This document shows, one piece after another, positions 7,107-17,161 of a DNA stretch of 64,000 bases. This DNA comes from Flavobacteriaceae bacterium PS02338 (lineage in GTDB: Bacteria > Bacteroidota > Bacteroidia > Sphingobacteriales > Sphingobacteriaceae): NCBI GenBank assembly GCA_029959615.1, contig JASCOD010000008.1, positions 1 through 64,000 on the forward strand. Reading direction: 5' to 3'. Each line of letters opens with the position of its first letter. Positions within the stretch are counted from its first letter, which is position 1. The notes under the pieces were generated by a model that ran no database searches, was not told where the DNA came from, and saw nothing but the letters and a program-made list of their open reading frames with translations. Made by a program: the position numbers and the translations under genes.

Positions 7107-7284
7107 CCTTAACTTAATGACATTCGACTTGCGCTGAGTGGGGGCTATCCACCAATTGGTTCGAATTTAAATACCCCTTTGGCAACACTTCAGCTGGGAG
7201 AGTTAAAGCTAGCGATATTAGCCCCAGCAATTGCAAACCTGAAATTGTTAACTTTATCTTGACGAACCAATGAATAGCAAGTAA

Positions 7285-7797
7285 ATGGGGAAAATTTTAT
7301 GTGCCTGCGGGCAAATCATAACTGATCAAACAGACTTCATCAAAAACAAAGCTCACCTAATTGCAGATCAGGATTACATGGACTTTTTTGAAGAAATTGA
7401 GAACAAAGAGTTGATGCAAGTCACAAGTAAAGCGATCCATTACTTTAATGAAGTATTTCAATGTAGCAACTGCAACAGTTTAATCGTTTTCAGGCCTGAC
7501 CAAGAAAAGGGAATATTCTTTATACCGTCAGACAAGAAAAATAGCAGGCACATTTTAAGATCATATTTAGGAGAGAAGTGGTTGGGTACGATGTCGGCAG
7601 TTTTTACCGAAGGGAAAGGAGAGATTTTTTGGGACACAAATTTAGAAAGTGGTTTCCGACAAAACCTTTCTTTACTTGAATTAAAAGAAATTTATGGAAA
7701 GAAATTCGAAGAGCTTTCCAAACTGAAAATTTTGAGGCATTCTTTTTTAAGGATTGAAAATAGCATTGAACATCAATTTGACAAGGAAAATAAGTAG
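7285..7797 (+). CDS. Hypothetical protein with zinc-ribbon-like cysteines
   Basis: A 170-residue protein. It has an N-terminal CACG (residues 6-9) and an internal CSNCN (about residues 60-64), a CxC...CxxC arrangement that could bind zinc. The rest is mixed and predicted cytoplasmic, without a signal peptide. Family not recognised. It lies on the same strand as, and at the edge of, the toxin/immunity array, and is AT-rich, so it may be another orphan immunity gene. That is inference from location only. Confidence 0.6.
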   Translation: MGKILCACGQIITDQTDFIKNKAHLIADQDYMDFFEEIENKELMQVTSKAIHYFNEVFQCSNCNSLIVFRPDQEKGIFFIPSDKKNSRHILRSYLGEKWLGTMSAVFTEGKGEIFWDTNLESGFRQNLSLLELKEIYGKKFEELSKLKILRHSFLRIENSIEHQFDKENK

Positions 7798-7857
7798 TCG
7801 CTACGTTGTATTACGGCTATTAGAAGGTACAAATTATGAGGTTATCTTCAAACTTTG

Positions 7858-8175
7858 CTAAGTGCTATGCTCCAAGTGCATGGCGTTCCTTAATACCGAA
7901 AAAGTGGGCTGTGGCAGTAGCGTTTGTCTTTTCAATTCCCTCAGTTTCCTGCCAAGAAATTGCACTTTAACCTCTGCAAACAAATCCTCGTATGCTTCAA
8001 TTTGTATCGCAAGCTCACGAAGTAGAATCTCGTATTCGCTATATTTATCTTTCAGCGCTACACTATAGGCAGCGGCTTGCTGCGCACAGGGCGTATCTGC
8101 TTGTTGGATGATTTGTTGTAAATGATGCAGGGCATCTATCAAATGCGCATGCTTTGCCTTATTGATGCCCTGCAT
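7858..8175 (-). CDS. Hypothetical small helical protein
   Basis: A 105-residue protein beginning MQGINKAKHAHLIDALHHLQ, predicted to be long helices with heptad-like leucine and alanine spacing, and no signal peptide. Family not recognised. An overlapping open frame exists on the plus strand, but it has a less protein-like composition. It stands alone between the accessory region and the receptor operon. Confidence 0.5.
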   Translation of the reverse strand: MQGINKAKHAHLIDALHHLQQIIQQADTPCAQQAAAYSVALKDKYSEYEILLRELAIQIEAYEDLFAEVKVQFLGRKLRELKRQTLLPQPTFSVLRNAMHLEHST

Positions 8176-8305
8176 ATTATAAGTTTAAAAATGGTAATTA
8201 GTACTTGTGCTTGTATTTCATTAATTTATTAAATGGCGAAATGTTTATGGATACATCTACACCAAATCATTTACCTCTTCAGAAATAATATGATTTATTC
8301 CAAAG

Positions 8306-9058
8306 CTATCGAAAAGTGGTTACCAGGTCATTTACAGATGATAGCCCAGGTTTTCCGTCTTTAGAGATTTGAATGTAGATGGCCTGCACACCACCGCCTT
8401 GATACCAACCTCCGTCAATAGGTAGGTTTGCCTGAATATAACTGAGTTCAAAATTATTATCGACTAGCCATTCTTTTTTTCCGGCCTTCAGCAAAAAAAT
8501 ATAAAGATCCTGGCCGTTGCTGTTCAAAGGAGGTATTTGTAAGAAATCAATCCATTTATTTGATTGGACATTTCTTGCCAAATAGGTCACCGCATTGATA
8601 TCTCCCGAGGCATCAGCATAAACAATATCTACTGGCATATCCACCGAGCTAGCAAAATAGAAGGCAATTTGCTCCAAGTTCGCTATTGGTGCAGGATAGG
8701 TGTATTTTTCCTTCATTACTTTATCTGCATAATAAAAGGTAATGTACTGGTCGGGGTTGGCCCTGTCTTGGGTTATGGTTTGACTGAGCAATGCTTTGCT
8801 ATCGCCCTTTCTTTTGATTTCCATTAAAATCGGGGCGTCGCTATCGAATACGATTTTACCATCGTATTTTGACCAAGCAGTGAATTCTCGGATTTTTCTT
8901 CCATCGAAATATTGTTCCAGTGTATCGCCAATTACAAAGCCCTTGATATTGAATGGCATGATTTTTTTGATGGGTTTGATAATGGTCTCCCCATTCTTTT
9001 CGCATGAGGTGAATAGTATGGCCAGGAATAGGGCTACTAGTATATGATGTTTTTTCAT
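8306..9058 (-). CDS. Outer-membrane-type lipoprotein, partner of the TonB receptor
   Basis: A 250-residue protein with a lipoprotein signal: hydrophobic stretch LVALFLAILF followed by TSCEKNG, the Cys being residue 19. The remainder is predicted beta-rich. It starts 12 bases after the end of the TonB-dependent receptor gene and is thus the last gene of that operon. No SusD-type (TPR-like) features are visible, so it is not a SusD. Small lipoproteins next to such receptors usually sit on the cell surface and help bind ligand; that role is inferred. Family not recognised with confidence. Confidence 0.7.
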   Translation of the reverse strand: MKKHHILVALFLAILFTSCEKNGETIIKPIKKIMPFNIKGFVIGDTLEQYFDGRKIREFTAWSKYDGKIVFDSDAPILMEIKRKGDSKALLSQTITQDRANPDQYITFYYADKVMKEKYTYPAPIANLEQIAFYFASSVDMPVDIVYADASGDINAVTYLARNVQSNKWIDFLQIPPLNSNGQDLYIFLLKAGKKEWLVDNNFELSYIQANLPIDGGWYQGGGVQAIYIQISKDGKPGLSSVNDLVTTFR

Positions 9059-9070
9059 TTGAGCTATTTT

Positions 9071-12000
9071 TTAAAATTTGTAGGTTAGGGATAGACTGTA
9101 AGTTCTGCCGATATATCTCGTAAACGATTCCCTATCGCCAATCAGTAGTCCAGTTCCTTCTTCGGTATGACCTTTTTCGAATTTCTCGGAGAAGCCTGGT
9201 TTATATTCGAAACGTTCTGCCCATTCGGCATTCAATAATTTTTCTGTTCCAGGTTTAATCTGATAGGTATAGGCATCGTTTACAAAAAAGCGGAAAGGTG
9301 CATCGGTAAGGTTGCTCATGTTCAGCTTGGCTTCCATTCTTTTACTAAGGAAACGGTAGCTTACTTGAAGGTCAAGCTGGCCTCGGGGGCGCTCATACTC
9401 GGCCAACATAGGTTCGCTAGAGGTAACCGAGGTTTTGTAGTCCATATAGTTATACGTGATGTTTAAACCTAGCTTATCTCCTGCATACTGCGCTCCGAGA
9501 TTATAAAGTAGTGGTACCTGACCATAAAGCTGACGTGGATATTTCATGTAATAATAATACGGCTCAGGCTTCCCTGGTTTATCGGTATTGTACCTTATTT
9601 CCCTCCCCTTTACTTCAGATTTTTGTATCGTTAGGTTTCCCATCAAATAGATGTTGTTTAAAATAGAAGCCTTTGGAAGGATGAAGTTGAGGCTCTTTCG
9701 AACTTCGAATTCCCAGCCACTCACTTTTGCCCATTCTGAATTGGAAAGGGTAACGTAAGGGATACCGCTACTACTATTATTGATTCTGTAGAATTCGGCT
9801 GGCTTATCAAAGTGCTTGTAGAAGTAGCCTACCGAAATAAGTTCTCCCGCTCCAGGGAACCATTCTATTTTAGCATCATAGTTATCTATAGAGGTAGTGG
9901 TTACGCCGTTGCTACGTACCCTAGAACCTAGATTGGGATCTACTCGTGAAAATCTGGAGTTTTCCATTAGCCCAGGTCTTACGGCAGATTTTGCATAACT
10001 GGCTCTGATATTTAAGCTGGATAGGGGACTATAGGTAGCGTTTGCTGATGGCATAAACCTCCAGTTTTTTTCTTCGTCCAATAACAACTTAGTATTCTGG
10101 TCAATTAGTAAACTTGCCGGATTTTTAAGCGTGTCGAGCCTAAAGTATTCTGCCCTTGCGCCCCATACTAGCCTAAATTTGGAACCTATTTTGTTGTCCA
10201 GCATTAGGTAACTGCCATGCGTAATGCTTTTTCCTTCAAACTCAGCGTCGGTAAACTTCGAAGTATTATAGAAAAGACTGGTCAATCTATTTTTCATATC
10301 CATATAGTTGCCCCATTCCTGAATAGGTATTTCTGAATAATTGATCACCGAAGGATTGGAAACTACGATAGGCAGTACTAACCAACTGTTCGACGCATGG
10401 CGGTATTGACTGTTGTAACCTGCCTTTAGGATATGCGAAGTATTTCCCCAACGAAAATTATAGGCAGCATTGAACATGGTTTCCATATTAGTTTCGCGGT
10501 AGCTGAACTTGCCTCGGTGAAAAGTACCCCAACCAGGATCGCTGGCCTGTCCTGGATAATAGCTGTATAACGGTGCATAGTTGGCGTATTCTCTGTTGTT
10601 CAGATTGGCGTATGTGGCATCTTTTTCTACCTGTTTAAGATAGGTTCTAGAGCCGCTCCAGTCTAAGCTAAGATTGCCGAAGCTATGCTTTCCAACCAGT
10701 TTGTTCTGTAAGATGTCGGTAAATTTGGGACGCTCATCTTCTTCTACGGTAGGGTATGGATTGGAAGTATCCTTAGGTCTTTCGTTATCCCAGCCCGTTA
10801 GTCGGTTAAATTCGTTGTCGAACACCCTGTTGTACATGTTGTAGTTGTTCAATTGGTGCTTTTCGGTATTGAAGCCCACGTTGAGCAAAGTAGCCAATGA
10901 GGTGTTGAAGTTATAGCGGTTGCCAGTGTTGACATCGGTGATATCATCTGCATCTGTTGGCCTTTGTGACCAGTCGCCACGTCGCATGTTGGCAATGTAG
11001 CTGTTGCGTTGGGTGTTTCGGTAACTGGCAGAACCTATATAGCCCAATTTGCGTACTTTGGTTTTGCTCAATGAATAAAGCCTACCGATAGTTAACTGGT
11101 AATTCTGCGAAGGAGCAGCTGCAAAAATACGGGCACCCAAGCGTTCCGTGCCTCCAATCAGTTTATTCTGTTCTGCTACTTGGGCAGCGGTAATTTTGTT
11201 TTGCGCATCCGACTTTCTAGGGTCGAAATTGGAGGTGACGTCCAGAATGCCATCTGGGTAACGGTTTCTGGTACCGTCATCAAATCCAAGGTAATCGTAT
11301 TTTCCCCTTCCATAGCCCATAAAATCCTTTCCCTGTGTACGATCGTTGATGCCTATGCCAGTGCTAAAAGAAATAAAATTTTCAGATGGAATGGCCTTGG
11401 TGGTAATCTGTACCAAACCACCAGCGAAACCGTAGGGCATATCTGGAGTGATAGACTTAGATACGACCACTTGATCTACCATATTGGTAGGAATCAGGTC
11501 GAATTCGAAATTACGCTGCAGCACATCTGTACTTGGGAGCACGCTACCGTTGAGCGTGGCTACGTTGTAACGCTCGGCAATTCCCCTAACCACCACACGT
11601 TTGCCGTTGGTAGTGCTTACCCCAGTGATACGACCTAAGGTTTCTCCAACATGCCTGTCCGGAGTACGGGAAATTTGTTCTGCGGAAATACCGTCGGTTA
11701 GTCCAGCGGCATTTTTCTGTTGCACATAAAGTCCAGCTACACTTTCTTTTTTATAGCTGCCAGTTACGGTAACTTGTTGTAGCGCACTGGTAGAGGGGTT
11801 AAGGGTAATATTCAGATTTGTTAGCTGACCTTCCTTCACAGTGATATCAGTGATGCGCTTTGTTTGGAAAGAAACGTAACTTATTTCTAAAGTGTAGTTT
11901 CCTGGTTTAATAGCGATATTATAGCTTCCATCTACACCACTTTGGCTAAAGGTACCTGTTTCAATAATTTTGATACCTGCAGCTGGTAACGGTTCGCCTC

Positions 12001-12412
12001 TGTCATCCATGATTTTTCCTGAAATACGGCCAGGTTGTTGAGGTTTAGGTGCATTTACAATGGCAATCAGGTAATTCTCTCGAATAAAACGTAGGTTCTT
12101 CTGCTGCGAGATTTCTGATAGGATATCATAGAGTGTACTGGTTTTTCCAGTAAGGCGAATTCCAGAAATATTCCCGATCTCTTGAGCATAGGTAAAGCTA
12201 AATTCAGACTTTTTTTCTAACGTACCGAGTAGCTCTTTAAGGGTATTGGGTTTGGCATCAAGACTGATCTTGACATCCTTTAGGTTTTGAGATTTAACAT
12301 CCGATGCCAGCATTACACCTGAGAAAGTCAGGGTAAGGATGGTAATCAGAAAAGTTAATCTCGTCATAAAATATAATAGTTTAATTGCACTTCTTTTTGT
12401 AGAATTGTACAT
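9071..12412 (-). CDS. TonB-dependent outer-membrane receptor with STN and carboxypeptidase-like domains
   Basis: An 1113-residue receptor. After a signal peptide ending near LASDVKS, residues of about 45-115 form an STN (secretin/TonB short N-terminal) domain (KISLDAKPNTLKELLGTLEK). Residues of about 128-215 form a carboxypeptidase-regulatory-like domain (GRISGKIMDDRGEPLPAAGI). A plug follows (RVVVRGIAERYNVATLNGSV, then GFAGGLVQITTKA), and then a long beta-barrel ending in an aromatic residue (LSLTYKF). STN domains signal through FecR to the ECF sigma factor, and both genes lie directly upstream. There is no SusD, so the ligand is probably taken in FecA-style. The substrate cannot be read from sequence. 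MTRLTFLITILTL (residue 16) is an alternative start. Confidence 0.9.
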   Translation of the reverse strand: MYNSTKRSAIKLLYFMTRLTFLITILTLTFSGVMLASDVKSQNLKDVKISLDAKPNTLKELLGTLEKKSEFSFTYAQEIGNISGIRLTGKTSTLYDILSEISQQKNLRFIRENYLIAIVNAPKPQQPGRISGKIMDDRGEPLPAAGIKIIETGTFSQSGVDGSYNIAIKPGNYTLEISYVSFQTKRITDITVKEGQLTNLNITLNPSTSALQQVTVTGSYKKESVAGLYVQQKNAAGLTDGISAEQISRTPDRHVGETLGRITGVSTTNGKRVVVRGIAERYNVATLNGSVLPSTDVLQRNFEFDLIPTNMVDQVVVSKSITPDMPYGFAGGLVQITTKAIPSENFISFSTGIGINDRTQGKDFMGYGRGKYDYLGFDDGTRNRYPDGILDVTSNFDPRKSDAQNKITAAQVAEQNKLIGGTERLGARIFAAAPSQNYQLTIGRLYSLSKTKVRKLGYIGSASYRNTQRNSYIANMRRGDWSQRPTDADDITDVNTGNRYNFNTSLATLLNVGFNTEKHQLNNYNMYNRVFDNEFNRLTGWDNERPKDTSNPYPTVEEDERPKFTDILQNKLVGKHSFGNLSLDWSGSRTYLKQVEKDATYANLNNREYANYAPLYSYYPGQASDPGWGTFHRGKFSYRETNMETMFNAAYNFRWGNTSHILKAGYNSQYRHASNSWLVLPIVVSNPSVINYSEIPIQEWGNYMDMKNRLTSLFYNTSKFTDAEFEGKSITHGSYLMLDNKIGSKFRLVWGARAEYFRLDTLKNPASLLIDQNTKLLLDEEKNWRFMPSANATYSPLSSLNIRASYAKSAVRPGLMENSRFSRVDPNLGSRVRSNGVTTTSIDNYDAKIEWFPGAGELISVGYFYKHFDKPAEFYRINNSSSGIPYVTLSNSEWAKVSGWEFEVRKSLNFILPKASILNNIYLMGNLTIQKSEVKGREIRYNTDKPGKPEPYYYYMKYPRQLYGQVPLLYNLGAQYAGDKLGLNITYNYMDYKTSVTSSEPMLAEYERPRGQLDLQVSYRFLSKRMEAKLNMSNLTDAPFRFFVNDAYTYQIKPGTEKLLNAEWAERFEYKPGFSEKFEKGHTEEGTGLLIGDRESFTRYIGRTYSLSLTYKF

Positions 12413-12566
12413 GGCTTTTTTTAAATGATTATTTTGTTAGTAGCTTAATGATTATAGAAGCTTTTTGGGCGGGAGAGGTGAGATTCTTCCGCTCTTTTTA
12501 GCTCGTTTAAAGGTGTTTATCCCATAGTTTTCCTTTCTTTTGAATTGCTGTAGTAAACATTTTGAT

Positions 12567-13523
12567 TTACCATATTTCAACCGTTCTGCCGTTTATTTTG
12601 TATCTGAAATCGACTACTATAGCTAACAATTTAAGTACGGTGCTAAGGCTTTCGTTTTTCTGTTTTAGACTAATGCGTTTGTTTTTAAGCCGCGTGCTAT
12701 GGATGCTTATTTTGACGTCATACCATCTTTCTAATTTTTTACAGATCTCTTCAAGTTTTTCGTCTTTGAAGATCAGCTCGCTTCTTCGCCAAGCAGTATA
12801 AGCTGTTGGGTCTACTAGATTTTGGCTTACGCTTCCTGTCAATGTATCATACAACAGTTGATTTCCGGGGCTCAATAACCATGTTTTACGCTGTCCCAAT
12901 GCCTTAATACCTACCTTTCCGGTTGCTACTACCACATTAATATTTTGGTCTGCGCTGTAATGTTTGATGTTGAATGACGTGCCCAATACTTTGATGCTCA
13001 GCTTGCCTGTCTTTACCACAAAAGGCTTCAGTTTATTCTTGGCAACCTCAAAAAAAGCTTCTCCTTCTAGGTAAACTTCACGTAGTGTATCGCTAAATAC
13101 TTTGGGGTATTTTATTCTGCTATCATTGTTGAGCGTAATTACAGAGCCATCACCCAACGTAATGATTTTTCTTTCAGCTGCTCGAGTAATGGTTTCCTCT
13201 AAAATAAGCGGCTGTTCTTTTTTAGAGGTGTTAATTAGCCAAATGGTACCTGCTACAATGGTAAGCATTGCTGCTGCTGCAATAGGTGTCCAAAAAGTAA
13301 GCTTTTTAGAGCGGGTTTGTTGTTGGACTGGAAAAAAATGGGCATATAAATGCTGCTCCATTTTGTTTTTTATTTTCAGTTCTTCTTGCTGGTCGGTAAA
13401 AACTTTACCCTCGGAAAGATCGAGGTCGGTAAACCAGCGGGCAAAAAGCTGTTTTTCCTGATGATTGGAGTTTTTACGGAATAGCCGCCTAAATGAGGCG
13501 GTGAGTTTTTTTCTGTTCTGCAT
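12567..13523 (-). CDS. FecR-family anti-sigma factor
   Basis: A 318-residue membrane protein. The N-terminal cytoplasmic part is basic; one transmembrane segment follows near residue 85-100 (IAAAAMLTIVAGTIWLI). The periplasmic FecR domain contains ITLGDGSVITLNNDSRIKYP, YLEGEAFFEVAKN and VLGTSFNIKHY, then a C-terminal domain that contacts the receptor STN domain (LERWYDVKISI). It would hold the upstream ECF sigma inactive until the receptor binds its ligand. It lies between the sigma and receptor genes in the usual order. Confidence 0.92.
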   Translation of the reverse strand: MQNRKKLTASFRRLFRKNSNHQEKQLFARWFTDLDLSEGKVFTDQQEELKIKNKMEQHLYAHFFPVQQQTRSKKLTFWTPIAAAAMLTIVAGTIWLINTSKKEQPLILEETITRAAERKIITLGDGSVITLNNDSRIKYPKVFSDTLREVYLEGEAFFEVAKNKLKPFVVKTGKLSIKVLGTSFNIKHYSADQNINVVVATGKVGIKALGQRKTWLLSPGNQLLYDTLTGSVSQNLVDPTAYTAWRRSELIFKDEKLEEICKKLERWYDVKISIHSTRLKNKRISLKQKNESLSTVLKLLAIVVDFRYKINGRTVEIW

Positions 13524-13580
13524 TCATAACTATTAAACACAGATTTGAAAAAGTACCACAAAAAAATTGTTAAGCTTGTG

Positions 13581-14198
13581 TTAAGCTTGCGTTAACCATA
13601 CTAAAATCATTACTTGGCTAACGCTGAAGTTGGTTTGTGCCGCAGCTTCCCTGATACGGGTAAAAGCTTTGCTAATTTGGTTTTTGATGGTTTGTGGAGA
13701 TAGACCCAATTTTTCGGCCATTTCCGTGATAGAATATTGTTCGCTGCGGCTCATCAAAAATATTTCCTTCATCTTGTCTGGCATCTCATCTATGGTTCGA
13801 TAGATCAGTTCAACCATTTCTTCGAATTTCAATTCGTTTTCCTTCAGGTCAAAGCTATCAAATGAGTTGTCCGAATTTTGGGCCTGTTGAAGGAACTGTT
13901 GAAAGTTTAAATAGTGCTTTTCTTGAAAGCCTTTAGTGCGGAAATAATTGGAAAGCTTGTATAGCATTGCCGTGCGCAAGTAGTTTTTAATCGGAAGATG
14001 GATCACTAAGCTTTCCCTTTTATGGTAAAACTCCATGAACACGTTCTGTGTCAGATCGGCAGCATCATCTTTATCGCCAAGTTTTTTATAGGCAATGGTA
14101 TAGATGTATTTCCAGTATCGTTGGTAGAGTTCGTTAAATGCGGAATAGCTTGATTGCTTAGTCAGTTCGAGCAGTTCGCTATCGGCAATTTCTTTCAT
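13581..14198 (-). CDS. ECF RNA polymerase sigma factor (FecI-like)
   Basis: About 205 residues. The ATG at 14198 is preferred to the TTG nine bases upstream. Sigma region 2 contains YTIAYKKLGDKDDAADLTQN, and region 4 contains MSRSEQYSITEMAEKLGLSP followed by QTIKNQISKA. It is the first gene of an operon with FecR, the TonB receptor and a lipoprotein, which it should activate on ligand binding. The sequence TAGCTTTG on the minus strand at 14212-14205 fits the Bacteroidota -7 element TAnnTTTG just ahead of the start, but I see no -33 element at the normal spacing. Confidence 0.9.
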   Translation of the reverse strand: MKEIADSELLELTKQSSYSAFNELYQRYWKYIYTIAYKKLGDKDDAADLTQNVFMEFYHKRESLVIHLPIKNYLRTAMLYKLSNYFRTKGFQEKHYLNFQQFLQQAQNSDNSFDSFDLKENELKFEEMVELIYRTIDEMPDKMKEIFLMSRSEQYSITEMAEKLGLSPQTIKNQISKAFTRIREAAAQTNFSVSQVMILVWLTQA

Positions 14199-14293
14199 TT
14201 GCTGCAAAGCTAATTCACGTATATTAATTCTGTGTTAACAAAAATGACAGTCTTTGCGAAGCGGCTAATAGCTAGTTTAATTTGCGTAAACCG

Positions 14294-16033
14294 TTATTCG
14301 GATATTCGCGTTATGGGTAGCGAAAAACTAAACTTGCTGCCTTCGCCCAATTCACTTTCTACCCATATTTGACCTTGCTGGGCTTCAATGAAATCTTTGG
14401 AGATACTTAGACCAAGACCAGAACCAGATTGATGCTGCCCGTCTGTGGGTACTTGGAAATAACGTTTAAAAAGGTCGTTTTTATACTTTTCTTCAATGCC
14501 TTTACCATAATCGCGGACGCTGAAAATTAGCATTTGGTTGTTTTCGTTAATGGTGATATCAATTTTAGCGTTCGTACTGCTATACCTAATGGCATTACTA
14601 AGGAAATTAACCAATACCCAAGCCGATTTCTCTTGGTCTGCAAAAACGATAGGTAGCTGCTCAGGTACGTCAAGTCTAATGGCAATGTCTTTTTGTTGCA
14701 GTTGCAGTTTCACCGCATTTAAAGCATAATCTAGAATTTCTTGAGCATCGCTTTTTTGCACGTTGAGTTTAATGTTTCCAGTTTCTACCTGTGCCAGATC
14801 TAACAATTCGCCAGTAATTTTAAGCAGCCTATTGGCATCATCTTGTATATGGCTAATCATGCTTTGCTGCTCGGTGTTGAGTTGACCTATGCGGATATCT
14901 TCCAGTAATTTTAAGCTCATTTTAATAGAAGCTATTGGCGTTTTGAGCTCGTGTGAAATAGTGGCTAAGAAATTGGTTTTGGCTTGGTCTAGCTCTTTGA
15001 AATTGGTCACGTTTTTTAAGATGAAAACCTTTCCTGCAGCTCGCTTGGTAAAAGCTATAGGTTTTTCTCCATCGGGAATTTCAGGAACATCAATGCTATT
15101 GCGTTCTACACTAAAATAATGTGTTTTACCATCGATTACGATTTGCAATAGTTCTTCGTCTGTTTTTTCACTAATTGTCTTCAGTAGTGGATTATTCTTT
15201 TTGATTTCCATTATTTCTTGACCAACTACATCTACGCTATTCAAGTTCAATAGTTCGCTAGCCAGTCCGTTAAGGAAAATCAGTTTATCCTTTTCGTCAA
15301 CACCAATTACAGCATCCTGCATTTGTGCAATGATGGTTTCGATGCGCAGTTTTTCCGATTTCAGCTCTGCTACATTGCTACTTTCCCATTGGTCCAGTTT
15401 TCTGGCCATGTCGTTAAAAGCTGTAGCCAGCTGTGCAAATTCTTCTGTTCCTTTAAAATGGAGGCGTTGCCTATAGTTCTTATTGCCAATTTCTTTAATA
15501 CCATCTAACAACAAAGCCAAAGGGTTGGCGATAAAGCCAGGAAAGCTCACTATAAAAGTGAACAATACGATAAAGAAAATGAAAGCGGCGAGCCCTAGAT
15601 ATAATGTAGAATTGGCTACAGTTTGTTCCGATTTCTGGCTTTTATTAACGATGGCCTGCATGTTCAGGTCTTCAATACGATAAATTTCGGATTTGATTTT
15701 AGTGAGCCCATTCAGGTTGCCATCACCAATAAAGTTTTCATAAGCAGCCTCAATTTCCTTTACGGCATTTTCTTCGCCCACTTCGGTAATATTTTGTTTT
15801 TCTTTAGCCAACAGGTGGATGAACGCAGCTTTTGATTGTTGGCTCTTTAAACTATCTCGGTCAATCAACACCCGCATTTCCTTGGCATATTCTAAAGAAT
15901 GGTTATTGTCTTTCAAGATTTGTGCAGTACTTTCAGAAATACGGTTGATCTGATACAACGAAATTGCACCGAAGGCAATTAAAATGATAAATAGGAAACC
16001 AATACCCAGTCTGAGTTTTGTTTTTAGCTTCAT
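14294..16033 (-). CDS. Sensor histidine kinase of the kdp locus
   Basis: A 579-residue membrane kinase. Transmembrane segments lie at about 9-29 and 145-168, enclosing a periplasmic domain of about 115 residues. Then come a HAMP region (about 170-215), a PAS-like domain (AVIGVDEKDKLIFLNGLA, about 241-258), a HisKA domain with His361 in ATISHELKTP, and a HATPase domain with N, G1 and G2 boxes (NFLSNAIRYS; VRDYGKGI; GSGLGLSISK). It follows the KdpD-like sensor by ten bases, so it likely supplies the kinase that this short KdpD lacks. Its probable partner is the sigma-54 response regulator at 24669-26000, though the two are far apart. Confidence 0.88.
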   Translation of the reverse strand: MKLKTKLRLGIGFLFIILIAFGAISLYQINRISESTAQILKDNNHSLEYAKEMRVLIDRDSLKSQQSKAAFIHLLAKEKQNITEVGEENAVKEIEAAYENFIGDGNLNGLTKIKSEIYRIEDLNMQAIVNKSQKSEQTVANSTLYLGLAAFIFFIVLFTFIVSFPGFIANPLALLLDGIKEIGNKNYRQRLHFKGTEEFAQLATAFNDMARKLDQWESSNVAELKSEKLRIETIIAQMQDAVIGVDEKDKLIFLNGLASELLNLNSVDVVGQEIMEIKKNNPLLKTISEKTDEELLQIVIDGKTHYFSVERNSIDVPEIPDGEKPIAFTKRAAGKVFILKNVTNFKELDQAKTNFLATISHELKTPIASIKMSLKLLEDIRIGQLNTEQQSMISHIQDDANRLLKITGELLDLAQVETGNIKLNVQKSDAQEILDYALNAVKLQLQQKDIAIRLDVPEQLPIVFADQEKSAWVLVNFLSNAIRYSSTNAKIDITINENNQMLIFSVRDYGKGIEEKYKNDLFKRYFQVPTDGQHQSGSGLGLSISKDFIEAQQGQIWVESELGEGSKFSFSLPITRISE

Positions 16034-16043
16034 GACTTTTGAA

Positions 16044-17159
16044 TTAGGATAAAATTACCAAATCGATGCTTCGGTTGGCGATGTTTTTTAATAATTTGTT
16101 AAGCAGGTGATGACCGGATAAAAGTGCCAACCAATGGAAATGTGGTTTGCCGATACATATCGTAGTGATTTTCTTGTCGTTGATTACCGTAAGTATGGCT
16201 TCGGCAACTTCATTGTTTTTTATCTTCATCACCTCGGCCCCCAATTCTGTAGCTAATTTAAAGCTGTTAATAAGGTGTCGCTGTTTATCCAATCTGATTT
16301 TGCTAGCCTGTTCTTTTTCCGTTTGTACGTAAAGTACTAGCCAAGGAGAACGGTAATAGCTGGCTAACCTCGACGTTTTACGAATAATTAATTGGGCAAT
16401 TTGATGATTGGATGAAATACAGGCTAAAAAATATTCCTGCCTTACATTGCTGATTTTCTGTGCATTTATTTTTTGCTCCAAATAGCTCGCTACGGTACTC
16501 AAAGCTTGCTCTCGCAATTGGATAATGATTTCCTTTTTGAAGAAATTTTGCAAGGCTTGATGGATTTGATCTTGATGGTAGATTTTGCCAGATTTTAAAC
16601 GCTCAATCAATTCATCTACACTGAGGTCGATATTCACGACTTCATCTGCCAGTTTTAGGATCTGGTCGGGAATTTTCTCCGTGATTTTGATGCCGCTAAT
16701 TTGAAACATCTCTTGGTTCAAACTCTCTACGTGTTGGATGTTCACTGCCGTAATGACCGAAATACCTGCATTCAAAATATCAATCACATCTTGCCAGCGT
16801 TTCTCATTTTTACTGCCCGATACATTATGATGTGCCAATTCATCTACCACCACTACTTCTGGATGTCTAGCCAATACGCTATTTAAATCCAGTTCTTCTA
16901 TTTCTTTTCCCTTGAGGAATACCCGGTTTCTTGGGATCATAGGCAGACCAGCAACTAACGTTTCGGTTTCAATACGTCCGTGTGTTTCTACATAAGCTAC
17001 CTGTACATCGATATGATGCTGCAACAAACTGTGTGCCTCTTGCAGCATCCGATAGGTTTTCCCCACCCCAGCACTCATGCCAAGGTAAATCTTTAAATGA
17101 CCTCGTTTCGATTGTTGTAGCAATTGAAGAAAATGAATGCTGTTTTGGGGATTTTCCAT
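16044..17159 (-). CDS. kdpD: KdpD N-terminal sensor protein without kinase domain
   Basis: A 371-residue protein equal to the cytoplasmic N-terminal half of KdpD. A Walker A-like GMSAGVGKT lies at residues 27-35, DELAH at 106-110, and a universal-stress-protein-like domain in the last 120 residues. Enterobacterial KdpD is about 890 residues and carries four transmembrane segments and a histidine kinase; both are missing here. The protein should sense cytoplasmic K+ or nucleotide signals and act on the separate kinase encoded just downstream. It is separated by two bases from the upstream porin gene, so the three genes are probably co-transcribed. Confidence 0.88.
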   Translation of the reverse strand: MENPQNSIHFLQLLQQSKRGHLKIYLGMSAGVGKTYRMLQEAHSLLQHHIDVQVAYVETHGRIETETLVAGLPMIPRNRVFLKGKEIEELDLNSVLARHPEVVVVDELAHHNVSGSKNEKRWQDVIDILNAGISVITAVNIQHVESLNQEMFQISGIKITEKIPDQILKLADEVVNIDLSVDELIERLKSGKIYHQDQIHQALQNFFKKEIIIQLREQALSTVASYLEQKINAQKISNVRQEYFLACISSNHQIAQLIIRKTSRLASYYRSPWLVLYVQTEKEQASKIRLDKQRHLINSFKLATELGAEVMKIKNNEVAEAILTVINDKKITTICIGKPHFHWLALLSGHHLLNKLLKNIANRSIDLVILS

Positions 17160-17161
17160 CG

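Noticed and set aside
11180..11638. 152-codon plus-strand frame inside the TonB receptor gene
   Set aside because: It is an antisense shadow of a well-supported receptor and has no protein-like features of its own.
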